Source: Flavobacteriales bacterium (GTDB taxonomy: Bacteria > Bacteroidota > Bacteroidia > CAIKAF01). Taken from it: a DNA stretch of 64,000 bases. Shown in pieces: positions 18,790 through 27,551 of the stretch; within the stretch, counting starts at the first letter, position 1, and every line of letters begins with the position of its first letter. Location of the stretch: positions 19,430-83,429 of the forward strand of contig JAKRSD010000025.1 in the NCBI GenBank assembly GCA_022402535.1. The letters are read 5' to 3'. The translations under genes were made by a program, and so were the position numbers. The notes under the pieces are model-generated. The model was not told the DNA's origin. It was given only the letters and a program-made list of their open reading frames with translations, and made no database searches.

Positions 18790-20742
18790 ATGAAAAAAGG
18801 AATTTTATCAGCCTTGTTAGTCGGCTCTGCCGCATTCTTATTTGCTCAAAATGCAGACCCTGTCGTAATGAAAGTTGGTAATGAGGAAATCCCACTTTCT
18901 GAATTTGAAGCCATTTTTCTGAAAAATCATCCGAAAGAAAAATCGGTTACCCGCGCCGAACTCGACGAATATTCCGGTCTGTTTACCAACTTTAAACTGA
19001 AAGTGCAGGCGGCCAAAGCCGCAGGAGTGGATACCACCGCCGCTTTCAAAAGCGAGTTTAACGGATACAAAAAGCAATTGGGTCAGCCTTATTTAAAGGA
19101 TAAAGCTAAAGAAGACCTGATGCTCAACGAAATCATGGAACGTGTTAAACAAGACTTAAACGTAAGTCATATCTTAATCAAAGCGAAAGGCGATTGTATG
19201 CTTCCGGCCGATACACTGGAACTATATAAAAAAGCAATGGATATCCGCAAACGCATTCAAAAAGGAGAAGCATTTGAAAAAGTAGCCAACGAAGTTTCTG
19301 AAGACGGATACTCAAACAAAAACGGGGGTGAATTAGGCTGGTTTTCGGGGATGATGTGGGCTTATAATTTTGAATCGGCAGCTTTTTCGCTCAAAAAAGG
19401 AGAAGTATCCATGCCGGTAAAAACATCACTCGGTTATCACCTGATTAAATTGAACGACAGCCGTCCTGCCCGTGGAGAATTGAAAGCGGCTCACATTTTT
19501 GTGGCTCCCGCTTCACAAAGCGAAGAAGATAAAGCCAAGGCCAAAACAAAAATAAACGAAGCCTATGCCGCCTTAAAAGCGGGTACTCCCTGGTTAGATG
19601 TGGTAACAAAATATTCCGAAGACCGCACCACGGTACCTGCGGGTGGAGAACTTCCCGTATTTGGAATCAGCAAAATGGTACAAGAATTTGAAGATGCCGC
19701 ATTTGCCCTTAAAAATGAAGGGGATATTTCGGAGCCGGTAGCCACTTCGTATGGATTTCATATCATTAAATTACTTACTAAAATCAATAAAACGCCTTCA
19801 GAAGAAAACCGTGAGCAATTCCGCAAACAATTGCAGAAAAATGTGCGTAATAAACTGGTGGTGGAGTCATTCACCCAAAAAGTGAAAACCGAATACGGAT
19901 TTAAAGAGAATGCAAAGCTGCTTGAAAAAATCAAAGCGCTGGAAACTAAAAATCCGGGCAAAATGATTCGTGTGGGAATGATTGATTCTTTACCCGATGA
20001 AATGTTATTTACCCTGAACGGGAAAAATGTGATGCTTTCTGAGTTTGCCTCTTTTGTGAAAGCCAGAATGCCACGCGGCGGAGAAGTAAATTACTGTAAT
20101 CTGGATGCAAAATATTATCAGGCTTTTGTGGAGCAGAAAGCCACGGAATTTGCCGAAGCAAACCTGGAAAACAAATATCCGGAGTACAAAGCCCTGCTGA
20201 AAGAATACCGCGAAGGCATCATGATTTTTGAAATGATGGACAAAAAAGTATGGTCTAAATCGGCAGAAGATACCACTGGTCTCAAAACCTTTTTTGAGAA
20301 TAACCGCAACAAATACATGTGGAAAGAACGCGTGGTTGCCCAGCGTGTAATTGCCGGAGACTCTGCCACTTTGGTTAAGGTGAGAAAAGAAGCTCAAAAA
20401 GTGATCACGGGTAAAAGCACGGTGGAAAACCTAAAGTTGAAGTTCAATAAAAAAGGTGCCGTGATTTCGGTTACCGAAGAGCTGAAAGAAGCCGGAGAAT
20501 CCGCAGAATTGGATGCTTTGGGTTCAGAACCTAAAGTAGGGATTATCAGTAAATCAAAAGAAAACTGGTACTTCTATATTATTACGGGAAAGCGTGCTGC
20601 CGAACCTAAAGATTTGAAAAATGCAAAAGGACTAGTGATTTCAGACTATCAGAATTACCTGGAAACGGAGTGGCTTAAAGAGCTTAAAAAAGCATATCCT
20701 GTTCAGGTAAATAAAGAAATCATGTATCGTCTGGCAAAATAA
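18790..20742 (+). CDS. Periplasmic peptidyl-prolyl isomerase with two parvulin domains
   Basis: The signal peptide MKKGILSALLVGSAAFLFAQ is followed by a SurA-N-like helical region and two PpiC/parvulin domains, the first near residues 120-225 (VSHILIKAKGD, GGELGWFSGMM, GYHLIKL) and the second near 230-335 (AAHIFVAPAS, GGELPVFGISKM, GFHIIKL). The remaining 300 residues hold no motif I recognise. It likely helps fold outer-membrane proteins. It leads a cluster with a lipoprotein relative and a SurA-like gene downstream. Confidence 0.92.
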   Translation: MKKGILSALLVGSAAFLFAQNADPVVMKVGNEEIPLSEFEAIFLKNHPKEKSVTRAELDEYSGLFTNFKLKVQAAKAAGVDTTAAFKSEFNGYKKQLGQPYLKDKAKEDLMLNEIMERVKQDLNVSHILIKAKGDCMLPADTLELYKKAMDIRKRIQKGEAFEKVANEVSEDGYSNKNGGELGWFSGMMWAYNFESAAFSLKKGEVSMPVKTSLGYHLIKLNDSRPARGELKAAHIFVAPASQSEEDKAKAKTKINEAYAALKAGTPWLDVVTKYSEDRTTVPAGGELPVFGISKMVQEFEDAAFALKNEGDISEPVATSYGFHIIKLLTKINKTPSEENREQFRKQLQKNVRNKLVVESFTQKVKTEYGFKENAKLLEKIKALETKNPGKMIRVGMIDSLPDEMLFTLNGKNVMLSEFASFVKARMPRGGEVNYCNLDAKYYQAFVEQKATEFAEANLENKYPEYKALLKEYREGIMIFEMMDKKVWSKSAEDTTGLKTFFENNRNKYMWKERVVAQRVIAGDSATLVKVRKEAQKVITGKSTVENLKLKFNKKGAVISVTEELKEAGESAELDALGSEPKVGIISKSKENWYFYIITGKRAAEPKDLKNAKGLVISDYQNYLETEWLKELKKAYPVQVNKEIMYRLAK

Positions 20743-20749
20743 TTTTTGA

Positions 20750-21610
20750 GTGAATAAAAACCTGACCGCCCTTTTTACGGTATGTATATGCCTTTTTGTG
20801 GTTTCCTGTGGTTCGCCATTGAAGGAATCCGGTAAAACTCAGGTGGCCGTTGCGGGAGGGAAAACGTTATATCTCGAAGATTTAGATGGCGTAGTTCCTC
20901 AGGGAGCATCCTCGCAGGATAGCCTCTTGTTTGTGCAGAGTTATATCCGCAATTGGGTTGAAGAACAATTGCTGATTGAAGAAGCCAAAGCCGATAAAAA
21001 CATTGATTTTTCAGAAATTGAAGAACGGGTAGAAGAGTACAGAAACACGCTTATATACTACGCTCATCTGAACAATCTGATGCAGCGCGATATGGATACC
21101 ACAGTATCCGAACCGGAGATGTTGGCCTTTTACGAAGAGAATAAAGCGGGCTTCGAACTCAAAGAAAATATTCTGAAAGTGAATTATGTGATATTGCCCA
21201 ATTCACTCAAAAAAACCGAAAAAGCCAAGAAACTTTTTTTTGCCGGTAATTACAATGATAACATCTTAAAAGAATTTTGTCGTGATGCGGCATACAGTTG
21301 TCAGTTGGCGGATTCTTCGTGGATATCATTCGATGCTTTTTCGCAGATTATTCCCGTGGACAGAACCCAGAGCCCCGAGTTGCTGCTGAGAATGAAAAAG
21401 AATCTGGAAATTCAGGATACCGTTCTCGGATACTGGGTTAAAATTCACGATTATAAAATAAAGGAGTCCATATCGCCGTTTGAGTTCGTGCGCGACGAAA
21501 TCAGGCTCATACTCCTGAACCGCAGAAAAAATGAATTCCTGATGAATTACCGAAAAAAGTTATTTGACGAAGGAATAGAAAACAGAAAAGTAGAAATTTA
21601 CAATCCATGA
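20750..21610 (+). CDS. Lipoprotein of the SurA/PpiC chaperone cluster
   Basis: Starting at GTG 20750, the protein has a lipoprotein signal ending VVSC and a SurA-N-like helical segment (SYIRNWVEEQLLIEEAKADK), but no clear isomerase domain: the canonical GGxLGWF and GYHIIK motifs are absent. It is probably a catalytically silent chaperone relative anchored to a membrane. It lies 7 bases after the double-parvulin gene and overlaps the next by 4 bases (ATGA), showing coupled translation. Confidence 0.82.
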   Translation: MNKNLTALFTVCICLFVVSCGSPLKESGKTQVAVAGGKTLYLEDLDGVVPQGASSQDSLLFVQSYIRNWVEEQLLIEEAKADKNIDFSEIEERVEEYRNTLIYYAHLNNLMQRDMDTTVSEPEMLAFYEENKAGFELKENILKVNYVILPNSLKKTEKAKKLFFAGNYNDNILKEFCRDAAYSCQLADSSWISFDAFSQIIPVDRTQSPELLLRMKKNLEIQDTVLGYWVKIHDYKIKESISPFEFVRDEIRLILLNRRKNEFLMNYRKKLFDEGIENRKVEIYNP

Positions 21611-22968
21611 AGAAAGTATCCCTGTTAAGTGTTTTTATAGTATTCCTGCAGGTTTTTTCTTCGCAGGCCCAAAAATCATCGGTTATCAATGAAGTAGTTG
21701 CCGTGGTGGGTAATAAAATCATTCTGACTTCCGACATTGAAGAGCGTCTTACGCAGATGGTGATGCAGGGAGAAGCAACCGATAATCTTGCTTCCCGTTG
21801 CATGATTCTGGAAGAAAACCTATACCAGAAAATGTTGGTCTACCGGGCCGGAGTGGATAGTGTTACCGTAAGTACCGATCAGGTGGAATCAGAATTGGAA
21901 AGGAGAATCCGCTACTTTATTGCCCAGTTTGAAACCCAGGAAAAAATGGAAGAATACCTGGGGAAAACCATTCCGGAAATTAAAAAAGAATTCAGACAGG
22001 CCATTGAAGAACAATTGCTCGTGCAGCAGATGCAGGATAAAATTTCAGGCAGTTTGAAGGTTACCCCGGGCGAAGTGAGGGCTTATTATGCCCGGATTCC
22101 TAAAGACAGTCTGCCGTTTATTCCTTCTGAAATTGAGATTGCTCAAATTATCGTAAAGCCCGAAATATCGGAAGATGAAAAGCGAAAAGTAAGAGATAAA
22201 CTCAATAAAATCCGAAACGATATTTTACGGGGTTCCAGTTTTACGCTCAAAGCAAAAGTAAATTCCATGGATCGTGCCTCTGCCGAGCAGGGAGGAGAAT
22301 TGGGATTCTTAACGCGTGAAGATTTGGTGCCCGAATTTGCGGCCGTGGCGTTCCGTCTTAAACCCGGCGAAGTGTCTGAAATTGTAGAAAGTGATTTTGG
22401 ATTTCATATTATTGAGCTGATTGAAAAAAGGGGAGAATTGGCCAACTTCCGCCACATACTAATTCGTCCCGAAATCAGTGACGAGTCCTATGTGAAAGCC
22501 CAGGATAAAATTGACAGTGTGTACAAAATGATTGGCGCGAACGACACGCTGACGTTTGAAAAATTAGCGGAATTACATTCGGATGATGATGAAACCCGAT
22601 TCAACGGAGGAAAAATGTTCAACTTTCAATCCGGTTCCGGAAAGTTCAAAATCGATCAGATGGATTTATTCACCTATCGTGAAATCAGCGGATTAAATCC
22701 GGGCGAATTCTCTAAAGTGCATTTTTATGATACTCCCACGGGAACCAAGGCTTTCCGCATTTTAAAATTAAATTCCCGTTCGCAACCTCACGTCGCAGAT
22801 TTAAAAACAGATTATCAGGTGATACAGGCGGCGGCACTTGCCGAAAAAGAAAGTGAAGCCATCTCCAAGTACATCAATAAGATGAAACATACCATGTATA
22901 TTCGCATCAACGACGAATATAAAACCTGCGATTTTAAAAACGACTGGGAAGTAAAACTCAAAAAATAA
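21607..22968 (+). CDS. surA: SurA-like periplasmic chaperone/isomerase
   Basis: A signal peptide (VFIVFLQVFSSQAQ) is followed by VINEVVAVVGNKIILTSDI, the usual SurA N-terminus, a helical chaperone module, and a parvulin domain near residues 170-275 (EIEIAQIIVKP, GGELGFLTREDLVPEF, FGFHIIELIEKRG). A second, degenerate parvulin module follows (ANFRHILIRPEI). The likely function is delivering outer-membrane proteins to the BAM complex. It overlaps the preceding gene by 4 bases. Confidence 0.92.
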   Translation: MKKVSLLSVFIVFLQVFSSQAQKSSVINEVVAVVGNKIILTSDIEERLTQMVMQGEATDNLASRCMILEENLYQKMLVYRAGVDSVTVSTDQVESELERRIRYFIAQFETQEKMEEYLGKTIPEIKKEFRQAIEEQLLVQQMQDKISGSLKVTPGEVRAYYARIPKDSLPFIPSEIEIAQIIVKPEISEDEKRKVRDKLNKIRNDILRGSSFTLKAKVNSMDRASAEQGGELGFLTREDLVPEFAAVAFRLKPGEVSEIVESDFGFHIIELIEKRGELANFRHILIRPEISDESYVKAQDKIDSVYKMIGANDTLTFEKLAELHSDDDETRFNGGKMFNFQSGSGKFKIDQMDLFTYREISGLNPGEFSKVHFYDTPTGTKAFRILKLNSRSQPHVADLKTDYQVIQAAALAEKESEAISKYINKMKHTMYIRINDEYKTCDFKNDWEVKLKK

Positions 22969-22970
22969 GT

Positions 22971-23933
22971 ATGCAATACAATTCAGATAAAGAAGCCGTT
23001 CAGGATTTGGTGGCCATTTATGGCCGTTTAAAAACGGAGATAGGTAAAGTAATTGTGGGTCAGCATGAAGTGGTTGACGGGGTTCTGATTTCTATTTTCA
23101 CCAATGGACATTGTCTGTTGGTGGGGGTTCCCGGATTAGCCAAAACCCTTTTGGTTAATACCATAAGCGATGTGTTGGGTTTATCGTTCAACCGGATTCA
23201 GTTCACTCCGGATTTGATGCCATCGGATATTACCGGCTCTGAAATTTTAGGTGAAAACCGCGAGTTTAAATTCATAAAAGGCCCTTTGTTTGCCAATATT
23301 ATTCTGGCGGATGAGATTAACCGGACTCCGCCCAAAACCCAATCGGCACTGTTGGAAGCCATGCAGGAAAAAGCCGTTACGGCCGCCGGACAGCGCTTTA
23401 AACTCGATGAACCGTTTTTTGTATTAGCCACCCAAAACCCCATAGAGCAGGAGGGAACCTATCCGTTGCCCGAAGCCCAGTTAGACCGTTTTATGTTTAA
23501 TCTGGTATTGGATTATCCTTCTTTTGAAGAAGAACTGAACGTGGTAAAAAATACCACCACGGACCATAAAGTAACGGTGAATAAAGTGGTGGGCGGTGAA
23601 GAAATAAAATATTTCCAGCAGTTGATCCGCCGCATTCCGGTTACGGATAATGTGTATGAATATTGCGTGAAACTGGCTTCTAAAACTCGTCCCGGAACAG
23701 CTTTGGCTCCCAAAGTGGTGAATGATTACATATCTTGGGGAGCGGGTCCTCGGGCTTCGCAATATTTGGTTTCGGCGGCCAAAACCCACGCTGTACTTCG
23801 CGGAAAATTCTCACCCGATATTGAGGATGTACAGGCAGTTGCCCTGAATATTCTTCGCCATCGGGTGGTACGTAACTACCGTGCCGAAGCCGAGGGCTAC
23901 ACGTTGGAAAAGATTATTGCTGAATTGCTGTAA
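22971..23933 (+). CDS. MoxR-family AAA+ ATPase
   Basis: A 320-aa AAA+ protein with Walker A GVPGLAKTLLVN, Walker B NIILADEINRTPPKTQSALLEAMQE and sensor 1 FFVLATQNPIEQEGTYPLPEAQ, all typical of MoxR chaperones. MoxR proteins usually act with VWA or DUF58 proteins, commonly encoded next door. Here none follows: the prophage begins within a few hundred bases downstream, though not inside this gene, which ends with its own stop. Confidence 0.94.
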   Translation: MQYNSDKEAVQDLVAIYGRLKTEIGKVIVGQHEVVDGVLISIFTNGHCLLVGVPGLAKTLLVNTISDVLGLSFNRIQFTPDLMPSDITGSEILGENREFKFIKGPLFANIILADEINRTPPKTQSALLEAMQEKAVTAAGQRFKLDEPFFVLATQNPIEQEGTYPLPEAQLDRFMFNLVLDYPSFEEELNVVKNTTTDHKVTVNKVVGGEEIKYFQQLIRRIPVTDNVYEYCVKLASKTRPGTALAPKVVNDYISWGAGPRASQYLVSAAKTHAVLRGKFSPDIEDVQAVALNILRHRVVRNYRAEAEGYTLEKIIAELL

Positions 23934-24009
23934 TTTTTCGATACTACCTAACTTTTGATGGTTTTTACCACAAAGGCGAAGGGGTTTTTACAGAAGAAAC
24001 GGTTGATTT

Positions 24010-24040
24010 TTGGTGCGATTTTATAATATGCATACATTTG
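24010..24040 (+). promoter_or_regulatory. Promoter TTG-N20-TACATTTG of a second small transcript
   Basis: TTG (24010-24012) and a perfect TACATTTG (24033-24040) are 20 bases apart. The predicted RNA would run from about 24047 to the hairpin at 24079-24110. The layout resembles the small unit after lpxB. It lies between moxR and the phage end, so it is probably host DNA. Confidence 0.55.
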
Positions 24041-24048
24041 ATATACCG

Positions 24049-24147
24049 ATGTTCGGCAACGTCGATCATCATCCAAGGGAGAGAGCGAGAGTTCTCTCTT
24101 TTGCTTTTTATATACGCATGGATTTGGTCCGCTTCCACTTACTATAA
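24049..24147 (+). CDS. 32-codon mini-ORF running through a terminator-like hairpin
   Basis: The ATG is nine bases past the -7 box. The peptide begins MFGNVDHHPRERARVLSF, and its codons 10-18 form the two arms of the hairpin at 24079-24110. This is how attenuation leaders are arranged, with ribosome position deciding whether the terminator forms. No regulated gene follows on this strand, perhaps because the prophage displaced it. Coding status is uncertain. Confidence 0.25.
   Translation: MFGNVDHHPRERARVLSFAFYIRMDLVRFHLL
24079..24110 (+). terminator. Intrinsic terminator
   Basis: AGAGAG pairs with CTCTCT around the loop CGAGAGTT, and the tail TTTGCTTTTT follows. It ends the small transcript started by the promoter at 24010-24040. 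Confidence 0.5.
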
Positions 24148-24176
24148 TTTTTATCTTAAATCAACGAACTTTATTT

Positions 24177-24311
24177 TTAATCAGCTATCTTTAAATATCT
24201 TCTTTTTATGGGTATCCAATACATTGTTGAAACACCAATGTATTCTCCTGTCGTACTTATAAATTTTCTTCTAACAGGTGCATAAGCAATTATTTTTTTT
24301 TGAATTTTCAT
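24177..24311 (-). CDS. Possible 44-aa basic protein at the phage end
   Basis: ATG at 24311 opens MKIQKKIIAYAPVRRKFIS and ends RRYLKIAD. It is basic and soluble-looking, with no known family. It is the outermost ORF on this side and reads in the late-operon direction, after the dam terminator. It contains a perfect 9-bp inverted repeat, which may mean the DNA rather than the peptide matters. Confidence 0.3.
   Translation of the reverse strand: MKIQKKIIAYAPVRRKFISTTGEYIGVSTMYWIPIKRRYLKIAD
24218..24244. repeat. Perfect 9-bp inverted repeat near the phage end
   Basis: AATACATTG and CAATGTATT flank the nine-base spacer TTGAAACAC. It could be a protein-binding site or part of the transposase-recognised end. 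Confidence 0.6.
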
Positions 24312-24333
24312 ACCGTGTTTACTGTATGTATAA

Positions 24334-24374
24334 TCGGAAAATCCAAATGCACAATTTTGAAAAACCAAATGTAT
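24334..24374. repeat. Two tandem candidate transposase sites, late (left-coordinate) end
   Basis: TCGGAAAATCCAAATGCA (24334-24351) and TTTTGAAAAACCAAATGTAT (24355-24374) resemble each other. The second also matches, at 14 of 16 positions, the inverse complement of the 16-bp direct repeats at the other phage end (57778-57793, 57959-57974). Mu transposase recognises several copies of one motif at each end in inverted orientation, and this arrangement fits. Confidence 0.45.
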
Positions 24375-24401
24375 AAAAGTGTATTAATTGGTACACAAGA
24401 G

Positions 24402-24437
24402 AAACGCGATTTAAAGAGTATTTAAATCGCGTTTTTT
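24402..24437 (+). terminator. Strong hairpin between the phage end and dam
   Basis: A 14-bp perfect stem (AAACGCGATTTAAA and its complement) has the loop GAGTA and a T7 tail on the plus strand. On the minus strand it follows dam but has a poor U-tract, so it mainly blocks transcription entering the phage from the host side. Confidence 0.7.
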
Positions 24438-24497
24438 TATCAATTATAGACGATTATTGGTGTGAATATTTAATCGCACCCGATTCAGCTTACAGAA

Positions 24498-25298
24498 TTA
24501 TCTTTGTATTTGAATAGGATAATTGGCAGTCAAGCATTCGGTTTTAGCCTTTTGAGGCTTACCGGTATTGTTTGCTACGCTGACAGTTCCTTGTATTTGT
24601 ATATGATGCCATCCATAGGCTTTAATGCATTCTGTTAATGCCTTATTGGGATAACTGCTCAACAGGAACTTGCCTTTGATTTTAGATAATATAGACAAAA
24701 GGCCATCAAAGTCAGTCTGGGTATATCCATCATAGTGGCCACAATCCGATCCAACGTAAGGAGGATCGCAATAAAAGAAGCTGTCTGGCCTGTCACGCAT
24801 TTCTATTATCCTGATTGCGTCTGTGCTCTCAATTTGAACGCCCTGAAGACGAATGGCCAAGTCCTCGGTAAAAGAATCCTTTTTGTTTTGGATTTTTTTC
24901 GAGGTTGTGTTTTTCTGGATATCATAACCCCATGCTTTGTCAAGACCAGAGGCAAATGATTGTGTAGCCAATACCCATATTGCCCATGCTCTTTTTACTT
25001 CATTAAACATGTGAGGAGCCGAATTAATGACTTGTGCATCCTTATGCATTGATCGGCTATGTAGACTGATTCTTACTTCACGTTCAAGAGACACAAAATC
25101 TCTCTGTACCACCTGATAGAAATTGATTAACTCACGATTGGTATCGTTAATGACCTCTACATTGCTTTTATCCTTTGCCCAAAATACGGCACCGCCGCCA
25201 ACAAATGGTTCAGCATATAGATTGTGTGTGGGAATTAAAGGCAGTATTGTGCTTACAAGCTTCTGTTTGCCTCCGTAATAGCTTAATGGTGTTTTCAT
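24498..25298 (-). CDS. D12-class adenine-N6 DNA methyltransferase (Dam-like)
   Basis: MKTPLSYYGGKQKLVSTI opens the protein, followed by YAEPFVGGGAVFWAK (SAM-binding motif I) and DSFFYCDPPYVGS (catalytic DPPY motif IV), in the order of alpha-class Dam-type enzymes. It adds a methyl group to adenine in phage DNA, probably protecting against host restriction. It is the last gene of the late operon, the place Mu uses for its DNA-modification gene mom. A hairpin with a U-tract lies directly before its start, so expression is probably attenuated. Confidence 0.93.
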   Translation of the reverse strand: MKTPLSYYGGKQKLVSTILPLIPTHNLYAEPFVGGGAVFWAKDKSNVEVINDTNRELINFYQVVQRDFVSLEREVRISLHSRSMHKDAQVINSAPHMFNEVKRAWAIWVLATQSFASGLDKAWGYDIQKNTTSKKIQNKKDSFTEDLAIRLQGVQIESTDAIRIIEMRDRPDSFFYCDPPYVGSDCGHYDGYTQTDFDGLLSILSKIKGKFLLSSYPNKALTECIKAYGWHHIQIQGTVSVANNTGKPQKAKTECLTANYPIQIQR

Positions 25299-25301
25299 GA
25301 C

Positions 25302-25333
25302 AAAAAAAATGGCAGTTGTTACACTGCCATTTT
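25302..25333 (-). terminator. Intrinsic terminator between tail fibre gene and dam
   Basis: AAAATGGCAGT and ACTGCCATTTT pair around a six-base loop. On the minus strand a T8 run follows, ending only three bases before the dam ATG at 25298. It separates dam from the tail genes. Confidence 0.75.
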
Positions 25334-25369
25334 AAATGAAAATTATTTTATAAAATCTCGAAATATTTA

Positions 25370-26182
25370 CTATTCTATTGGGAATGTTATCGGACTAAAG
25401 TCAAACTGATCACCAGCGGCAAATGAGCCTGTAATCTGAACAACTCCAGCGGTGGTGATTGTGACCATATTATACTGAGTGGGGATGGTTAAATTTATTA
25501 GCATATAATTTCTATCAACAGTCGGGCGATAACCAGCGGGCAGTGTGAATACATTACTTGTTGCAATAGCCGTTTGACGCTCTACGGCTCCTTTAAACTC
25601 AACATATCCGAGATTGTTTAGCCGAAAACCCAATGATTCTGTACCAGCCTGCCAGTTGGATGCATAAGTGGGTGCTCCACCGCCACCACCAACAATGATG
25701 TATGTTTTCTGTCTCTCAGTATAGCCAGAGATAAATCGCACGGTACTTGCCCCGAAAAACAAGCCTGTAGTACCGAGAGTTTTTACGGTTGGTGTTACAA
25801 TGCGGATTGCATAAGTATCCTCGGAATTACCGTCCTCAAACTGTTCATATCCAGAAGCCGAATAGGCTACACCAGGTTCAAAATATAAACCCTGTAATCC
25901 GGTGTGAGGTACCGGAGCGGTGGATGCAGGGCAAAAGTAAATCTGTCCCTGAAGGCAAACGGCCCCCTCTGTCCATTCCCATCCCGCTACAGAGTCTCCA
26001 CTGATATTGCAACCATAAATTATGAATGAATTTGCAGGGTGAGTGCCATATTGGCCCACTTGATTTTGATAGCGGAAAGCCCTTAAAATGGCTCTCACTT
26101 CATCATTCCAGCCTTCCTGCATCCATCGGATATCATCCGCTTCAAATGGCATACCGCCATTGGGTATTACTAAGTACTTCAT
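25370..26182 (-). CDS. Phage tail fibre or baseplate appendage protein
   Basis: A 270-aa protein beginning MKYLVIPNGGMPFEADDIRW. The N-terminal part is a baseplate-attachment-like segment, the middle is glycine/alanine/tyrosine-rich, and the C-terminal part (VEFKGAVERQTAIATSNVFTLPAGYRP) matches the beta-sandwich domain often placed at fibre ends. Position after the baseplate genes supports a fibre. The receptor is unknown. Confidence 0.65.
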   Translation of the reverse strand: MKYLVIPNGGMPFEADDIRWMQEGWNDEVRAILRAFRYQNQVGQYGTHPANSFIIYGCNISGDSVAGWEWTEGAVCLQGQIYFCPASTAPVPHTGLQGLYFEPGVAYSASGYEQFEDGNSEDTYAIRIVTPTVKTLGTTGLFFGASTVRFISGYTERQKTYIIVGGGGGAPTYASNWQAGTESLGFRLNNLGYVEFKGAVERQTAIATSNVFTLPAGYRPTVDRNYMLINLTIPTQYNMVTITTAGVVQITGSFAAGDQFDFSPITFPIE

Positions 26183-26183
26183 T

Positions 26184-26678
26184 TTAATATACTTGAATTA
26201 TATAGCGGGCTCCCGCCTGTTTGTATTTTTTAATTTGACTGTCTAATTGCGCCTGATTCCATGTAAGCGCAGAGGGCACATATACAATAAACTCATAACC
26301 GGCACCCTCTGCTTTGTTTCTAAGATAAACAGGTGGTTCAGATTCTGACTTATTCCGGATATATATAGGCTGCTTCAGCTCTGCTTTATTGTATAAATAA
26401 ACAGGAGTTATCTGCAACCCTGAGTCAATCCATATAATATCACCGTTAGCGATATCGGCTGACCTTGTGGCCATGTTATATACAATCGAATACTGATCAT
26501 TAAGATAGTGCTCCATACTGGCCACCTGACCTGTATGGCTGATATCATATACAAATCGATTGTGAAGTGTTTGAAACACACGGGCAAATAACTCCACGAA
26601 ATCATTAAACTGAACCCTCTTATATTCAGATGGGATTAGGCCTAATAATTTAATTATGAAGTTAACGTATGGACTCAT
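26184..26678 (-). CDS. Probable tail protein I-like baseplate component
   Basis: A 164-aa protein after the J-like gene, the usual place of gpI (Mu gp48). Its middle carries three imperfect repeats of P-x-Y-x-R/Y-NK-S/A-E (PVYLYNKAEL, PIYIRNKSES, PVYLRNKAEG), like a short beta-solenoid. Its start overlaps the end of the previous gene by 4 bases. Assignment rests mostly on position. Confidence 0.5.
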   Translation of the reverse strand: MSPYVNFIIKLLGLIPSEYKRVQFNDFVELFARVFQTLHNRFVYDISHTGQVASMEHYLNDQYSIVYNMATRSADIANGDIIWIDSGLQITPVYLYNKAELKQPIYIRNKSESEPPVYLRNKAEGAGYEFIVYVPSALTWNQAQLDSQIKKYKQAGARYIIQVY

Positions 26679-27550
26679 GCCTGATATTGGATTAAATCTG
26701 CTAAAGTTTCGCCGCTGGCGGTACTGATTCTTAAATGACCGGCTTCAGGGTTGTAACTTTGGTCTGAAGCAGCCATTATATTTATGTAATTAGCCGAGGA
26801 CTCATAGAATGGTTTAGCTTCAGCTGAGATTTTAACAACGTGATTAACTCCCTGAGCCTCTTTAACACGCATTACAAGAGTGTCGAGGTATAATCTGCCG
26901 TCAAAATTATCTACGTTAATCTGGCGCAGATAATCATTGATAGCATCATTCACCGGAAAAACAGCGCTGTCAGACAAAAGTGATCCGTCTGATGCCAAAA
27001 TAAGAGGGTTGTAAAATATCCGTAGCGCCAATCTCAAATCATCTGCTTGCTGGCTAATAAACTGTACAGGCGTACCAGCCATTTTCTTTAAAGCGATATA
27101 AGCCTGAAATGCTGTCATTTGAGGGCTGGTTAAAGCAATCGGATTATTGGAGTTATCTAATGCCGCAACTTTGTAAATAATGCCGCCCAAAGGAGGCTCA
27201 ATAACTGCCACCAGCTTAATGATTCGGTTGGCGGCTACAATCGGATTGTAAACGGGTACATTGTCCACCAGAGTTAAATTATCTCCGTACTGAAAGTCTA
27301 AAGCAATCCTCTTATACCATGCGGGAGTGCCCTGCTCTGTGTCTTTAGCCAATCGCGTTAAAATGGCCTCCTGAAACCAAAGGGCAAAAGCCATAAGCCA
27401 AACAAATAATCTCCAGCGGGAAACCTTACTTGTTGTAGTCAAATCGTTCAATAAAGTCTGACTGCTGTCAATATTGGGTTGTAAAGCGCTTAAAGAACTC
27501 ATTGAATTCTTCTCCGCTATCAACATATCGTAATATTCAGTAATGGTCAT
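26675..27550 (-). CDS. Baseplate J-like protein
   Basis: A 291-aa protein with a helical N-terminal segment containing SRWRLFVWLMAFALWFQEAILT and a C-terminal half DDLRLALRIFYNPLILASDGSLL, VNDAINDYLRQINVDNFDGRLY, which resembles the baseplate wedge J/gp47 fold. It lies between the gp25/X-like genes and the I-like gene, as expected. Similarity is by pattern, so this is moderately sure. Confidence 0.6.
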   Translation of the reverse strand: MTITEYYDMLIAEKNSMSSLSALQPNIDSSQTLLNDLTTTSKVSRWRLFVWLMAFALWFQEAILTRLAKDTEQGTPAWYKRIALDFQYGDNLTLVDNVPVYNPIVAANRIIKLVAVIEPPLGGIIYKVAALDNSNNPIALTSPQMTAFQAYIALKKMAGTPVQFISQQADDLRLALRIFYNPLILASDGSLLSDSAVFPVNDAINDYLRQINVDNFDGRLYLDTLVMRVKEAQGVNHVVKISAEAKPFYESSANYINIMAASDQSYNPEAGHLRISTASGETLADLIQYQA

Positions 27551-27551
27551 A

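Noticed and set aside
23934..24330. Exact left terminus and 5-bp target duplication of the prophage
   Set aside because: I compared TG starts here with CA ends near 57961-58002 (for example flanks TATAA, TGCGC, TTTCG) and found no 5-base pair that matched with correct TG/CA borders.
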